Made by a program: the position numbers and the translations under genes. From assembly GCA_904830895.1 (NCBI GenBank), contig LR882958.1, positions 731,001-795,000 of the forward strand: a stretch of 64,000 bases of DNA, given 5' to 3'. The first letter of the stretch is position 1. Every line of letters begins with the position of its first letter. This DNA comes from Planktothrix rubescens CCAP 1459/22. GTDB lineage: Bacteria; Cyanobacteriota; Cyanobacteriia; Cyanobacteriales; Microcoleaceae. Under the pieces are notes generated by a model. It was not told the origin of the DNA, did no database searches, and worked only from the letters and a program-made list of their open reading frames with translations. This document shows positions 6,862 to 16,163 of this stretch, piece by piece.

Positions 6862-9849
6862 TCAAAGTCCCCCTTGAGATGGGGGATTGAGGGGAAGCTG
6901 ACGAATCCTTTCTAAATAAAATTGTGCCGCTCGGTCAATGGGATTTAAGGCAAAACAATCTTCAAATGCCTTCATCGCTTCTTGATAATTTTCAATATTA
7001 TAAAGAGAAACCGCTTCTTCAAATAGAGTTTTAGTTGCTAATTTTCCGTCTTTAATTTGAGGTAAATCGGCATCAAATACTTCAAAAACAGACACCATTT
7101 CCGATTTGCCTTTAACATTAACCCGACCCATTAACCGAATGCCATAAAGACTAGGATTTTGTAACGCCTTTAACGTATATTCAGAAATTAATAAAGGCAC
7201 ACCAAAATATTTGGTTAACCCTTCAATTCGAGAGGCTAAATTCACCGCATCACTAATCACCGTACTATCCATCCGATTTTCTCCGCCCACGGTTCCCAAC
7301 ATTAAAGATCCCGTATTAATTCCAATACCAATAGACACTTTAGGTCGGTCGGATCGGCTTCGGGTCAGATTATATTCCGCCAGTGCTTTTAACATAGTAA
7401 TTCCCGCTTGAATCGCATCATCTGCACCCCCATTAAATAACGCCATAATTGCATCACCAATATATTTATCAATAAACCCTTGATGTTGGGTAATAGCAGG
7501 TTCCATACGGGAAAGGTAGGAATTAATAAATTGAAAATTATCTTCCGGGGTCATCTTTTCACTAATGCTGGTAAAGTCGCGGATATCGGAAAATAAAATA
7601 GACATTTCATGTTGTACTCCCTCTCCTAATTTCACCTCGGCGATACTGTTATAACCCAGGAGAGAGAGAAATTGTTGGGGGACAAAACGAGTGGCGGCTT
7701 CCGTTAATTCTAACTGAGTTTGCATGGCAACTTCTAAATTACTATTGACTTCAAACAGTTCCTCAATAAACTGTTGACGCTCAACTTCAGCTTTTTTCCG
7801 TTCCGTAATATCGGCAATAAATCCTTGGTAATAGAGTAAATTACCATTGGGATTAAAGACGGGTTTAGCACTAGCAGAAATCCAAATTTTATGTCGATCT
7901 GCCCGATAAATTTGAAATTCAAAGTTAGAAACCGTTTCCTGTTCCTCCATTAAACTAATAAATTTCTGATGACGTTCAGATTGCACATATAATGAATAAC
8001 TAGAAGTATGTAGAATATCCATCAAATCTTGGGGAGAATCATAACCATAAATCCGAGCCATAGCCGGATTAACATTAATATAAGAATGTTCAGGATGATA
8101 TTGAAAAATCCCTTCTAAAGCGTTTTCATAAATACTGCGATAATTTTCCTCTGCAATTCTCAGGGCTTCTTCCGCTTGCCGACGTTCAGTAATATCAATT
8201 CCCACCGCAACAGAAGCCAAACCTTGCTGGTATTTCTGCACCACAATTAAATAGTAACGCCGTTGATCATTTAGGATAATTGGCAAAATTTGAGAAGCTG
8301 ATTGTTCAGGACTTGATAGAAACTGACGGATAAATTCAACATATTCTGAATTCTGCTGAAAAAATCCAATCTTTTTACCAATAATTTCTGGCATATTCAA
8401 ACTTAAATTATCTGCTAAATGACGATTTACACCGATATAAACTCCATCAGCACTCAGCCAAGAAATGGAACCAGGTACGGCATTTAATACCGCTTCTAAC
8501 TGTTCTTTGGCGGCGGATAAAGCCTCTTTTGCCTGTTGTAAATCAGCATTTTTTGTTTCTAATTTGGCAAAGGATTCTTGCAGTTGCTCGGTCATGGTAT
8601 TGAAAGAACTAGCTAAAACTTCAAGTTCTGTAATCCCTTTAGTTTCAATATGTTGATCCAACTCCCCTTGAGCAATCGCTTTTGAAGCTTGACTTAATTT
8701 CAAAATTGGTTGAGAAATCCAACGGGAGGTAGCAATTCCTGCTAAAATTGCGATCACTAATGCCACTAAACATAAAATAATAGTCAAGCGATTATTAGCA
8801 TTAATTTCATCCATAAAATCCCGTTCTGGAATCACCACCACAATTAACCAGTCCAGTCCCCGACCATCTTTAAAGGGTAAAACTTGAATAAATTGCCGTT
8901 GATTATTCAGTAGAAACTCTGTTTGTACAGGTTTATCTAAGCTGGCAAAACTGCCATATTGATGGATCAGTTGTTGGGTTGCACCTCGAATTAAAGGATT
9001 TTGGCTATCGGTTGCGGGGAGGAGTTTGGCTTGCTTCCCTTCTCCGACGGTTAGGGTTTCATCGGTCGAACTCGAAAGTAACTGACCAGTGCGATCGCTG
9101 ACAAAGGCAATACCCGATTTTCCGATCGCTAAACTTGATAGGAATTTGCGGAAATCATCGGGAAGCAAAACATCCGTGGCGCAAACCCCCAGCAGTTCGT
9201 CTGTATCGGGATTATAAATTGGTTGGCTGGCCGTAACCGTAGGTAGCCCGGTGGAGAAGGCTAAATAGATATCACTCCAGACCGGACGCCCAGTTTTTTG
9301 GGCTTTTTGATACCAAGGGCGTTGTCGCGGGTCATAAATAGCCCCACTATCCTTGTGTAATGTGGTGGGTCGTCCCTCCCTATCAACATTGTAGAGATAT
9401 AAATGTTGTCCGGTTTCGGCGTTAGCTGTCCACAAACCCAAGGTATTATTCTCTAAAATCCGCACCGCCCCTAAAAATTCTCCTTGGGAGTTACCGCAAT
9501 AAATCGAATACAGCAGGGGGGATATTTTTAATTGATCTAATAGGGGACGGGCGCTGTCAACATTCCTGACATCGAGTTCCCCGCGCAAAAATGCACGACT
9601 ATTGAGTTGGTTAAGTCTGTAGGGGTTTTCAAAATAGCTTTTGAGTTCCTGTTCAATCCTGGCGCTCAGTTCGCTCCTCAGTTGAGAAGCGAGGGTATTG
9701 ACGGCTTTTTGAGCATTCTTAAAGGAAAGATACCCTACTAAGCTAACGGCGGCAACGATTTGAATGACAAATGTAACAACAAGGGTAGTTCGCAGGCGCA
9801 CTTTAGGTTTACTGGGGGGGAACGAAGGTGCAGAAGGAGTGAATCTCAT
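6862..9849 (-). CDS. Cache-HAMP-PAS-PAS class III adenylate cyclase
   Basis: 995 residues. Order: transmembrane helix about 22-43, extracytoplasmic dCache sensor about 60-345 (RPWYQKAQ and ATDVLL motifs), second helix about 352-372, HAMP about 373-428, coiled coil, PAS about 455-560, PAS with PAC about 575-690, cyclase domain about 740-925, and a short TPR-like tail. The cyclase has both metal Asp residues (FSDIRDF near 750, GDAIM near 800), the purine-selecting Lys in DKYIGD and the Asn/Arg pair in NLASR. TVISDAVN places Thr where class IIIa enzymes carry Asp, the class IIIb pattern also found in bicarbonate-responsive CyaC. It should make cAMP in response to an external small ligand. Confidence 0.9.
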   Translation of the reverse strand: MRFTPSAPSFPPSKPKVRLRTTLVVTFVIQIVAAVSLVGYLSFKNAQKAVNTLASQLRSELSARIEQELKSYFENPYRLNQLNSRAFLRGELDVRNVDSARPLLDQLKISPLLYSIYCGNSQGEFLGAVRILENNTLGLWTANAETGQHLYLYNVDREGRPTTLHKDSGAIYDPRQRPWYQKAQKTGRPVWSDIYLAFSTGLPTVTASQPIYNPDTDELLGVCATDVLLPDDFRKFLSSLAIGKSGIAFVSDRTGQLLSSSTDETLTVGEGKQAKLLPATDSQNPLIRGATQQLIHQYGSFASLDKPVQTEFLLNNQRQFIQVLPFKDGRGLDWLIVVVIPERDFMDEINANNRLTIILCLVALVIAILAGIATSRWISQPILKLSQASKAIAQGELDQHIETKGITELEVLASSFNTMTEQLQESFAKLETKNADLQQAKEALSAAKEQLEAVLNAVPGSISWLSADGVYIGVNRHLADNLSLNMPEIIGKKIGFFQQNSEYVEFIRQFLSSPEQSASQILPIILNDQRRYYLIVVQKYQQGLASVAVGIDITERRQAEEALRIAEENYRSIYENALEGIFQYHPEHSYINVNPAMARIYGYDSPQDLMDILHTSSYSLYVQSERHQKFISLMEEQETVSNFEFQIYRADRHKIWISASAKPVFNPNGNLLYYQGFIADITERKKAEVERQQFIEELFEVNSNLEVAMQTQLELTEAATRFVPQQFLSLLGYNSIAEVKLGEGVQHEMSILFSDIRDFTSISEKMTPEDNFQFINSYLSRMEPAITQHQGFIDKYIGDAIMALFNGGADDAIQAGITMLKALAEYNLTRSRSDRPKVSIGIGINTGSLMLGTVGGENRMDSTVISDAVNLASRIEGLTKYFGVPLLISEYTLKALQNPSLYGIRLMGRVNVKGKSEMVSVFEVFDADLPQIKDGKLATKTLFEEAVSLYNIENYQEAMKAFEDCFALNPIDRAAQFYLERIRQLPLNPPSQGGL

Positions 9850-10453
9850 GGTGGGTGGGTCAGGATAATAGATCAGGGATCATAGCTTTATTCTGAATCC
9901 CTAGTCTTTAAACAGACATTTTAGGCATAACACCGTATTTACCCCTAGGTTTGATTGGCTATCTTTCATCATAAGAAAAAGATGGGAGAGTGGAAACTCA
10001 GTGTCTTCAGACCACCAGAGGAAACGCGACACAGGGGAATTTATTCCCATTGAAATATCAAAAAATGTGCTAGAATCAAAAACACATGAGTAAGAACAAT
10101 AAATATCTGCGTGTTGAAGTATCCTAGTATCGGAGAAATCCCGGCTCCCCTGAAACAACGGTTAGATTTAATTCTAACGGCAGTATGACAAGCAAGGAGC
10201 AAGTAAAGGCAGGATATGGAGCGTACCGCAATTTGGCTTAGTGATATCTTCTGAAAGTGTTTTGATTCAAAAGTAAAAGTATCGGGAAGATCGGGTTTTT
10301 CGTCCGATCAACTCAGTAGACGATATGCGGCAATCGTAGCGAGAATTAGATTAAACTAATCCTGTCCGCAGAATCGAGCGTGTCTTCAGACCTGAGAGTG
10401 TCAAAACTGTCTTCAAGAGTTACAAATCACCATAATCCTGATCAAAAGTCAAA
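9850..10453. other. Long non-coding or degenerate interval
   Basis: About 600 bp between the cyclase gene and the terminator of the BON lipoprotein gene. No convincing gene is present: the only open frame of note (9901-10158, minus) has unusual composition, no recognisable domain and no ribosome binding site. Visible structure: GTGTCTTCAGACC occurs at 10011-10023 and again at 10380-10392, and GATCGGG...CCGATC makes a small hairpin near 10291-10311. It may hold the cyclase promoter, a small RNA or decayed sequence. Confidence 0.5.
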
Positions 10454-10480
10454 CCCGCCCTGAAACAAATTCAAGGCGGG
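10454..10480 (-). terminator. Intrinsic terminator of the BON lipoprotein gene
   Basis: On the minus strand, CCCGCCTTGAA pairs with TTCAGGGCGGG (11-bp stem with one wobble and a short loop), followed by the T-rich TTTGACTTTT. It lies about 45 bp after the stop codon of the BON-domain gene, the right place for a rho-independent terminator. Confidence 0.75.
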
Positions 10481-10526
10481 TAGACGGTTTAATAGAATTT
10501 CTGCATTAATCCTATTATTTTTTTTC

Positions 10527-11072
10527 CTAATTGGGATTGGTTGGGGGCTGTTCCGAATTATTATTAGTCACGGGTTTAACCTTTTGATCTTCAGTTTTAG
10601 ATTGGGTTTCTTTCCCAGGTTGGGCTGGAGCGATCGCCACATTAATTACAACCTCCGTCACCCCTTTAATTTCTTTTGTTAAGGGATCAATCCGGTCATA
10701 TTGGGGTTGGTTTGGCACTGTTCCAGCTACAGTTACAACTCCATCTTTAGCTGTAACCGTTAGTTGACTTGCGGGTAAATTAGCTTCTAATTTAGAGCGA
10801 ACTTCACTTTCTAAATCACTCGACGCTCGAATAGCATCACCACCGGTGATATTATTCCGTTGTTCCCGCGCCCGAATATCTTCATTAAGCTGACGTCTTC
10901 GCAGTTCGTTTTTGGCATCTTTCTGAACGGCTTGGGAGGTTTCTACCGTTGGGGTTTCTGCGGTTTGGTTTGACCCACTCGGTGCGCCTGTGCTAGTTTT
11001 GGCAACATTCCCGCAGGCTACTGTGCCCAGCAATAAGAAACTACCCATGAGTAAAGCGGTTAATTTTTTCAT
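10527..11072 (-). CDS. BON-domain lipoprotein
   Basis: 181 residues from ATG at 11072. This start is preferred to the upstream in-frame codon at 11141 because AGGAG (11081-11085 on the complement) lies 8 bases upstream and because MKKLTALLMGSFLLLGTVACG is then a complete lipoprotein signal peptide with Cys as the lipidation site. A low-complexity Ser/Thr/Gln stretch and a charged helix follow, then a BON domain at about 85-150 (LEANLPASQLTVTAKDG, VAGTVPNQPQYDRI, VTEVVINV). BON domains bind membranes or polymers and occur in osmotic or envelope stress proteins such as OsmY. The gene is co-directional with the upstream stress-type protein, whose stop codon overlaps its ribosome binding site. 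Confidence 0.85.
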   Translation of the reverse strand: MKKLTALLMGSFLLLGTVACGNVAKTSTGAPSGSNQTAETPTVETSQAVQKDAKNELRRRQLNEDIRAREQRNNITGGDAIRASSDLESEVRSKLEANLPASQLTVTAKDGVVTVAGTVPNQPQYDRIDPLTKEIKGVTEVVINVAIAPAQPGKETQSKTEDQKVKPVTNNNSEQPPTNPN

Positions 11073-11083
11073 GATTATAACTC

Positions 11084-12046
11084 CTAAACAAAAATATAAA
11101 GTAGGGAACACCGAATTAGAAACAGCATAAGCTGTTCCCAAATTCGGAAATTAATGGCTTTTAAACAGGGAAAATAGATTTTGGTCTGTTCGGTGGGAAT
11201 ACCGTCTCCCATACCGTCAAAGCGATCGCTCATTTCAATATCCGCAAACCATTGTTGTTTTGGCTGATGAGAGACTAAACGAATCTGAGTTAAGGGGAAA
11301 CCTGTACTTCTTAAATCCGTAATCGCCTGTTCGGTGTCCTGTGGATTGGAGAACACACCCATCGCCCGTTTATTGCCGTTGGTATGTAGGGAATGGTCTG
11401 AATTAGGGAAGGTAATATCTCGGTTGAGGTGTTCCGGGGACATGGAGGCAAGACCGGGGGCATCATAAACCCTGTATTCCCGAATATTATGGGTTTGTAA
11501 AATTTTGTGGGCGCGGGTAATATCCGCCTCGTTGCCATCAATAATCATCAAATATTCACCGCGACCGATGCAGTCGTTATAGACTTTGGCATCTGCTTCG
11601 GGAATTCCCAAGCCAATTAATCCCCCTAATAACCCTCCGGTGGCAACCCCAATCGCTGTCCCGGCTAAGGTAGTTGCGATCGCTGTAGCAGCGGCTCCCG
11701 CTAACATAATCGGGCCAATTCCAGGGATGGCGACACTGCCTAAACCGACTAATAACCCGGTTAGTCCACCTAAAACCCCCCCAGTGGTCACACCTAAAGC
11801 AGCCCCTTCTTCGGCTTTATTATCAACTCGGTTGGCAACATGACCCTCGGAAACGGAATCACTGACATCGGCTCCAGCAATGTTGTCGTCATGAATTGCA
11901 TCTTTTGTCATCACAGAAATCTGATTCATCGGAAAACCAGAGTCTTTTAAGGCATGGAGGGCTTCTTCAGCCGTACTCCGGTTCGGAAATACACCTACGG
12001 CACGCCGATTTTTAGTCGCCACAGAATTAGACTGACTGATGACCAT
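11084..12046 (-). CDS. Glycine-zipper stress-type protein (general stress protein 17M-like), altered C-terminus
   Basis: 320 residues from ATG at 12046, chosen because AAGGA lies 8-9 bases upstream and because homologous sequence begins only there. Residues about 15-60 form the first conserved RRAVGVFPNRSTAEEAL domain, about 85-155 are Gly/Ala-rich transmembrane or glycine-zipper segments (GGVLGGLTGLLVGLG), about 155-195 contain PEADAKVYNDCIGRGEYLMIIDG, and from about 225 a second copy of the first domain begins (NKRAMGVFSNPQDTEQAI). The second copy breaks off after GIPTEQTKIY and continues as an unrelated hydrophobic tail ending in LLYIFV, overlapping the next gene's ribosome binding site. 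This indicates a 3' truncation by deletion. Confidence 0.75.
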   Translation of the reverse strand: MVISQSNSVATKNRRAVGVFPNRSTAEEALHALKDSGFPMNQISVMTKDAIHDDNIAGADVSDSVSEGHVANRVDNKAEEGAALGVTTGGVLGGLTGLLVGLGSVAIPGIGPIMLAGAAATAIATTLAGTAIGVATGGLLGGLIGLGIPEADAKVYNDCIGRGEYLMIIDGNEADITRAHKILQTHNIREYRVYDAPGLASMSPEHLNRDITFPNSDHSLHTNGNKRAMGVFSNPQDTEQAITDLRSTGFPLTQIRLVSHQPKQQWFADIEMSDRFDGMGDGIPTEQTKIYFPCLKAINFRIWEQLMLFLIRCSLLYIFV

Positions 12047-12439
12047 AATATTGTTCCTTGAAAATATCTTATTTGTTTGTGTTTGTAGCTTCAACAAGAT
12101 CGACTCAATTTATTAAGTTTTAGTGCTAAAAACGAGACGACACATTCTGTCGTAAAGATCAACACTACAATTTTTTTTAAGTGACCCCATCTCCTCAAAA
12201 CGGTCTGAGGTTTACAGGTGTTTAATTATGAATTTTAACTTCCATAATCACTACGTTAACGAGATCAGAGATATTTGCCCTCTGTCTTTAGAGACAAGTT
12301 TTTATCACTGATGACTGATGACTGATTATTAAGTTATGTCTAAAGAATGGTGATTTTCCTGATAATTTGTTTTATAATAAGTAAGTGTGTATTAACTCTA
12401 TTCAAACAAAACACCGAAAATCTTAGGTAATTCAATAAA
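12047..12439. other. Divergent promoter region of stress protein and treS genes
   Basis: About 390 bp separating the two divergent genes. It contains a T-rich stretch near 12170, a short GATGACT-type repeat near 12309-12325 and AT-rich sequence suitable for promoters, but no coding frame or recognisable RNA. A direct boundary for either promoter cannot be assigned from the sequence alone. Confidence 0.5.
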
Positions 12440-15400
12440 ATGCAACACAATAAACTCCCCAACGATCCTCTCTGGTTTAAAGATGCCATTATTTATGAAG
12501 TTCCAGTTCGCGCCTTTGCTGATAGTAATGGGGATGGTATTGGAGACTTTATTGGACTGACGGAAAAATTAGATTATTTACAGGATTTAGGAGTAACGGC
12601 TCTCTGGATTCTTCCCTTTTTTCCCTCCCCCTTGCGAGATGATGGTTATGATATTGCCGACTATATTAATGTTAATGGAATTTATGGGAATTTAGAGGAT
12701 TTTAAAGCCTTTTTAGATGCCGCCCACGATCGCGGAATTAGGGTGATTGTCGAATTAGTAATTAATCATACTTCCGATCAACATCCTTGGTTTCAACGGG
12801 CAAGATTAGCCCCCAAAGGTAGTAAAGAACGGGATTTCTATGTCTGGAGTGAAACCCCAGAAAAATATCCAGAAGTCAGAATTATTTTCCAAGATTTTGA
12901 AACCTCAAATTGGGCTTGGGATAGTGTGGCAAAATCCTATTATTGGCATCGGTTTTATTCCCATCAACCGGACTTGAATTATGAGAACCCAGAAGTCATT
13001 ACTGCAATTTTAGAAGTCTTAGATTTCTGGATGGAAATGGGAGTCGATGGAATGCGACTGGATGCCATTCCCTATATTTTTGAACGGGAGGGAACCAACT
13101 GTGAAAACTTACCCGAAACCCATAAACTATTAAAACAATTACGCAGTTATTTAGATACTAACTATGCTAACCGAATTTTCCTCGCCGAAGCCAACCAATG
13201 GCCGGAGGATGCGGCGGCTTATTATGGCGATGGGAATGAATGTCACTTGAATTTTCACTTCCCCTTAATGCCTCGATTATTTATGGCTTTACGGATGGAA
13301 GATAGCTTTCCAATTATTGATATTTTAAACCAAACTCCCGCAATTCCTGATAATTGTCAATGGGCATTATTTTTAAGGAATCATGATGAATTAACCTTAG
13401 AAATGGTAACAGATGAAGATCGGGATTATATGTATAAAGTTTATGCTCAAGATCCCCAAGCTAGAATTAATTTAGGCATTCGTCGTCGCCTTGCGCCTCT
13501 ATTGGGAAATGATCGCCGTCAGATTGAATTAATGAATAGTTTATTACTCTCCTTACCCGGAACTCCCGTACTCTATTATGGGGATGAAATTGGCATGGGA
13601 GATAATATTTATATTGGCGATCGCAACGGCGTCAGAACCCCGATGCAATGGACTCCAGATCGCAATGCTGGGTTTAGTCGAGCGAATCCGCAAAAACTCT
13701 ATTTACCCTTAATTTTTGATTCTGAATATGATTATAAAGCCGTTAACGTAGAATCCCAAAGTAGTAATCCTAATTCCTTTTTATCTTGGATGAAACGGAT
13801 TATTGCCATGCGAAAACGGTTTCAAGCCTTTGGACGGGGAACCTTTGAAATCTTACATTCAGAAAACCGTAAAGTTCTGGTTTTTACCCGCACCTATCAG
13901 GGAGAACATCTATTAATTGTAGCTAATTTATCGCGATTTGTACAATCGGTGAATTTAGATTTATCCGCCTTTAAAGGCATGGTTCCCGTGGAAATTTTTG
14001 GCCGGACAGAATTTCCTAAAATTAGTGATTCTTCCTATTTTATTAGTTTATCTCCCCATGGGTTTTACTGGTTTATGCTCCAGTTTGATCCGAAAGTGGC
14101 TTTATTGCCTCGACCTCAAGCCCAATTAACCAATTTTATTGTTCAAAATAATTGGCAAGAAATCCTTACCCAACCCAACTTAAAAACCCGTTTAGAATCT
14201 ATTTTACCCGCCTATATCTATCGCTGTCGTTGGTTTCTTTCTAAATCTCGTATTCTCCAATCTGTAAAGATTACAGAATTCATTCCTATTCCCTATCAAG
14301 ATAGTCAAGCGGTGATTATTTTATTGCAAGTGGAATATACAGAAGGATTCCCAGAAACCTATCTAATTCCTTTAGCTTATGCGGAGGAGAAATTAGCAGA
14401 AACCCTGAAAATAGAAACACCACAATTGATTTTAGCAACGGTACAACAGAATACAGAAACCGGAATTTTATTAGAAGTGGGGCAGAATCTTGACTTTTTA
14501 AGTTTACCCTTAAAAATGATTATTAATTCTGATCGTTATGCGGGTCGATTTGGTAATTTAATTGCCACCACAACCGATGCCATAAAACAACAGAATTTAG
14601 AGCAAAAATTAGACCCCCATTTATTAAAAGAGGAGTATGATAATTCCTTTGTAGTTTATGGCGATCGCTTCCTGTTTAAACTATTCCGTCGAGTAGAAGA
14701 AGGCATCCATCCCGAGTTAGAAGTTCGTAAATTTTTAGAACAAAAACAACAGTTAGGATATACAACGCCATTACTGGGTGGATTAGAATATCGTCGTCAC
14801 CGAGGAGAATCCCTCACATTAGGGTTTCTTCAGGGGTATATTCCCGATGCGATTCATGCTTGGAATTATACCTTAGATAGTTTACGAGATTACTTTGATC
14901 GGGTAGTCTTACAACCGAGTCAAGATTTAGAAATTTTGTCTTCACCCCGTTCTTTCTTTGACCTCTATCAACAACCGATTCCCGAAGAAGTTTTACTCTT
15001 GATTGGTTCCTATTTAACCAGTGCAGAACTTCTGGGAAAACGCACCGCAGAATTTCATATTGTTCTAGCGAGTAATCCCCGTAATTCTGACTTTGCCCCG
15101 GAACCATTTTCTACCTTTTATCAACGTTCAATTTATCAATATTCTCGTAATTTAACCGGACAAGTTTTGCTAAAATTCAGGAAACAACTGGAAACTTTAA
15201 CCCCGGAACTTCAACCCCTAGCCCAACATATTTTGAATAATCAAAACTATATTTTGGGTCGGTTTCAAAGCCTATTAAATTTGAAAATTACCGCCCTGAG
15301 AACCCGATGTCATGGTAACTATTCTTTGTACGATGTCTTGTATACAGGAAAGGATTTTATTATCATTGATTTTGAGGGAGAATCCTATCGGTCACTCAGT

Positions 15401-15760
15401 GAAAGACGGATGAAACGTTCCCCCCTGCGAGACGTCGCGGGAATGTTACAGTCTTTTGATTTTGCTACTCGTTTCGCCCTGCGGGAAGAAGTAAAAAATG
15501 GTATGATTCGCCCAGAGAATTTAGCCCTGATGGAACAGTGGGGTCAATTATGGTCAAGTTGGGTGAGTGCTGCTTTCCTAAATAGTTATTTAGAAACAGC
15601 TTCCCAAGATCGTTTTTTACCCCAAGGAAAACAGGAACTTAATGTCTTATTAGATTGTTATTTGTTAGAAAGAACCATTCAGGAATTAGGCTACCATTTA
15701 GATTATCGTCCCGAATTATTAGATATTTCTCTCAAGCGATTAGTTTCCAGTCTTCACTAA
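12440..15760 (+). CDS. treS: Trehalose synthase (maltose alpha-D-glucosyltransferase) fused to maltokinase domain
   Basis: 1106 residues. Residues 1 to about 550 are a GH13 trehalose synthase that interconverts maltose and trehalose: FKDAIIYEVPVRAFADSNGDG at the start, RLDAI with the nucleophile Asp near 204, AEANQW with the acid/base Glu near 248, and RNHDE near 313. About 570-1106 is a maltokinase (Pep2-like) domain, which normally makes maltose 1-phosphate for glycogen synthesis. Its FKLFRR Lys strand and DFEGE metal motif (Asp977) are present, but the catalytic HGDYHLGQ-type loop reads HGNYSLYD, with Asn960 in the position of the catalytic Asp. The kinase half may therefore be impaired or altered. 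The gene faces toward the TreY/TreZ genes. Confidence 0.93.
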   Translation: MQHNKLPNDPLWFKDAIIYEVPVRAFADSNGDGIGDFIGLTEKLDYLQDLGVTALWILPFFPSPLRDDGYDIADYINVNGIYGNLEDFKAFLDAAHDRGIRVIVELVINHTSDQHPWFQRARLAPKGSKERDFYVWSETPEKYPEVRIIFQDFETSNWAWDSVAKSYYWHRFYSHQPDLNYENPEVITAILEVLDFWMEMGVDGMRLDAIPYIFEREGTNCENLPETHKLLKQLRSYLDTNYANRIFLAEANQWPEDAAAYYGDGNECHLNFHFPLMPRLFMALRMEDSFPIIDILNQTPAIPDNCQWALFLRNHDELTLEMVTDEDRDYMYKVYAQDPQARINLGIRRRLAPLLGNDRRQIELMNSLLLSLPGTPVLYYGDEIGMGDNIYIGDRNGVRTPMQWTPDRNAGFSRANPQKLYLPLIFDSEYDYKAVNVESQSSNPNSFLSWMKRIIAMRKRFQAFGRGTFEILHSENRKVLVFTRTYQGEHLLIVANLSRFVQSVNLDLSAFKGMVPVEIFGRTEFPKISDSSYFISLSPHGFYWFMLQFDPKVALLPRPQAQLTNFIVQNNWQEILTQPNLKTRLESILPAYIYRCRWFLSKSRILQSVKITEFIPIPYQDSQAVIILLQVEYTEGFPETYLIPLAYAEEKLAETLKIETPQLILATVQQNTETGILLEVGQNLDFLSLPLKMIINSDRYAGRFGNLIATTTDAIKQQNLEQKLDPHLLKEEYDNSFVVYGDRFLFKLFRRVEEGIHPELEVRKFLEQKQQLGYTTPLLGGLEYRRHRGESLTLGFLQGYIPDAIHAWNYTLDSLRDYFDRVVLQPSQDLEILSSPRSFFDLYQQPIPEEVLLLIGSYLTSAELLGKRTAEFHIVLASNPRNSDFAPEPFSTFYQRSIYQYSRNLTGQVLLKFRKQLETLTPELQPLAQHILNNQNYILGRFQSLLNLKITALRTRCHGNYSLYDVLYTGKDFIIIDFEGESYRSLSERRMKRSPLRDVAGMLQSFDFATRFALREEVKNGMIRPENLALMEQWGQLWSSWVSAAFLNSYLETASQDRFLPQGKQELNVLLDCYLLERTIQELGYHLDYRPELLDISLKRLVSSLH

Positions 15761-15765
15761 CATAT

Positions 15766-15801
15766 TTAGGACTTACGCAGGGCCTAAGAAACCGGGTTTC
15801 T
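15766..15801 (+). repeat. 36-bp direct repeat, copy 1 (left flank of brnTA segment)
   Basis: The sequence starts TTAGGACTTACGCAGGG and ends with the palindrome AGAAACCGGGTTTCT. A second copy in the same orientation, differing at about four or five positions, lies at 16470-16505. The two copies bracket the BrnT/BrnA genes and a gene fragment. Confidence 0.85.
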
Positions 15802-15874
15802 ACTTAGAAACTGTTGGTGAAAACTAGATATGGTTTAATCACTAAGGATAAAGATTGAATGACCTTTTGGCAGA

Positions 15875-16159
15875 ATGAATAAAATAACCTTTCACTGGGA
15901 TGAGCAAAAAAACAAAATTAATCAACAAAAACATGGTATTACTTTTGCAGAAGCTGAATCAGTTTTCTTTGATGATTATGCTATTCAATTTTGGGACGAG
16001 GATCACTCCCAAGAAGAAGAACGTTTTTTACTTCTGGGCATAAGCTCTAAAATGAGAATATTAATTGTAGTTCATTGTTTTCGAGAAGAAGATTCTATCA
16101 TTATAATTATCTCAGCCAGAAAAGCTACTAAAAATGAAAGTCAAGAATATAGGAGATAA
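15875..16159 (+). CDS. brnT: BrnT-family ribonuclease toxin
   Basis: 94 residues and a clear BrnT family pattern: FHWDEQKNKINQQKHGITFAEAESVF at the start, then DEDHSQEEERFLLLG, RILIVVHCF and IIIISARKATKNESQEYRR. BrnT is a small RelE-fold ribonuclease that inhibits translation and is neutralised by BrnA, which also represses the operon. The start ATG at 15875 gives the family's usual length. It is followed after 4 bp by the antitoxin gene, the normal BrnTA order. Confidence 0.92.
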   Translation: MNKITFHWDEQKNKINQQKHGITFAEAESVFFDDYAIQFWDEDHSQEEERFLLLGISSKMRILIVVHCFREEDSIIIIISARKATKNESQEYRR

Positions 16160-16163
16160 AACA

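Noticed and set aside
9901..10158. Minus-strand 85-residue open frame in the long intergenic region
   Set aside because: No ribosome binding site, unusual composition and no recognisable motif; more likely a chance frame.
11311..11541. Minus-strand 76-residue open frame
   Set aside because: It lies wholly within the stress-type protein gene in another frame and has no support of its own.
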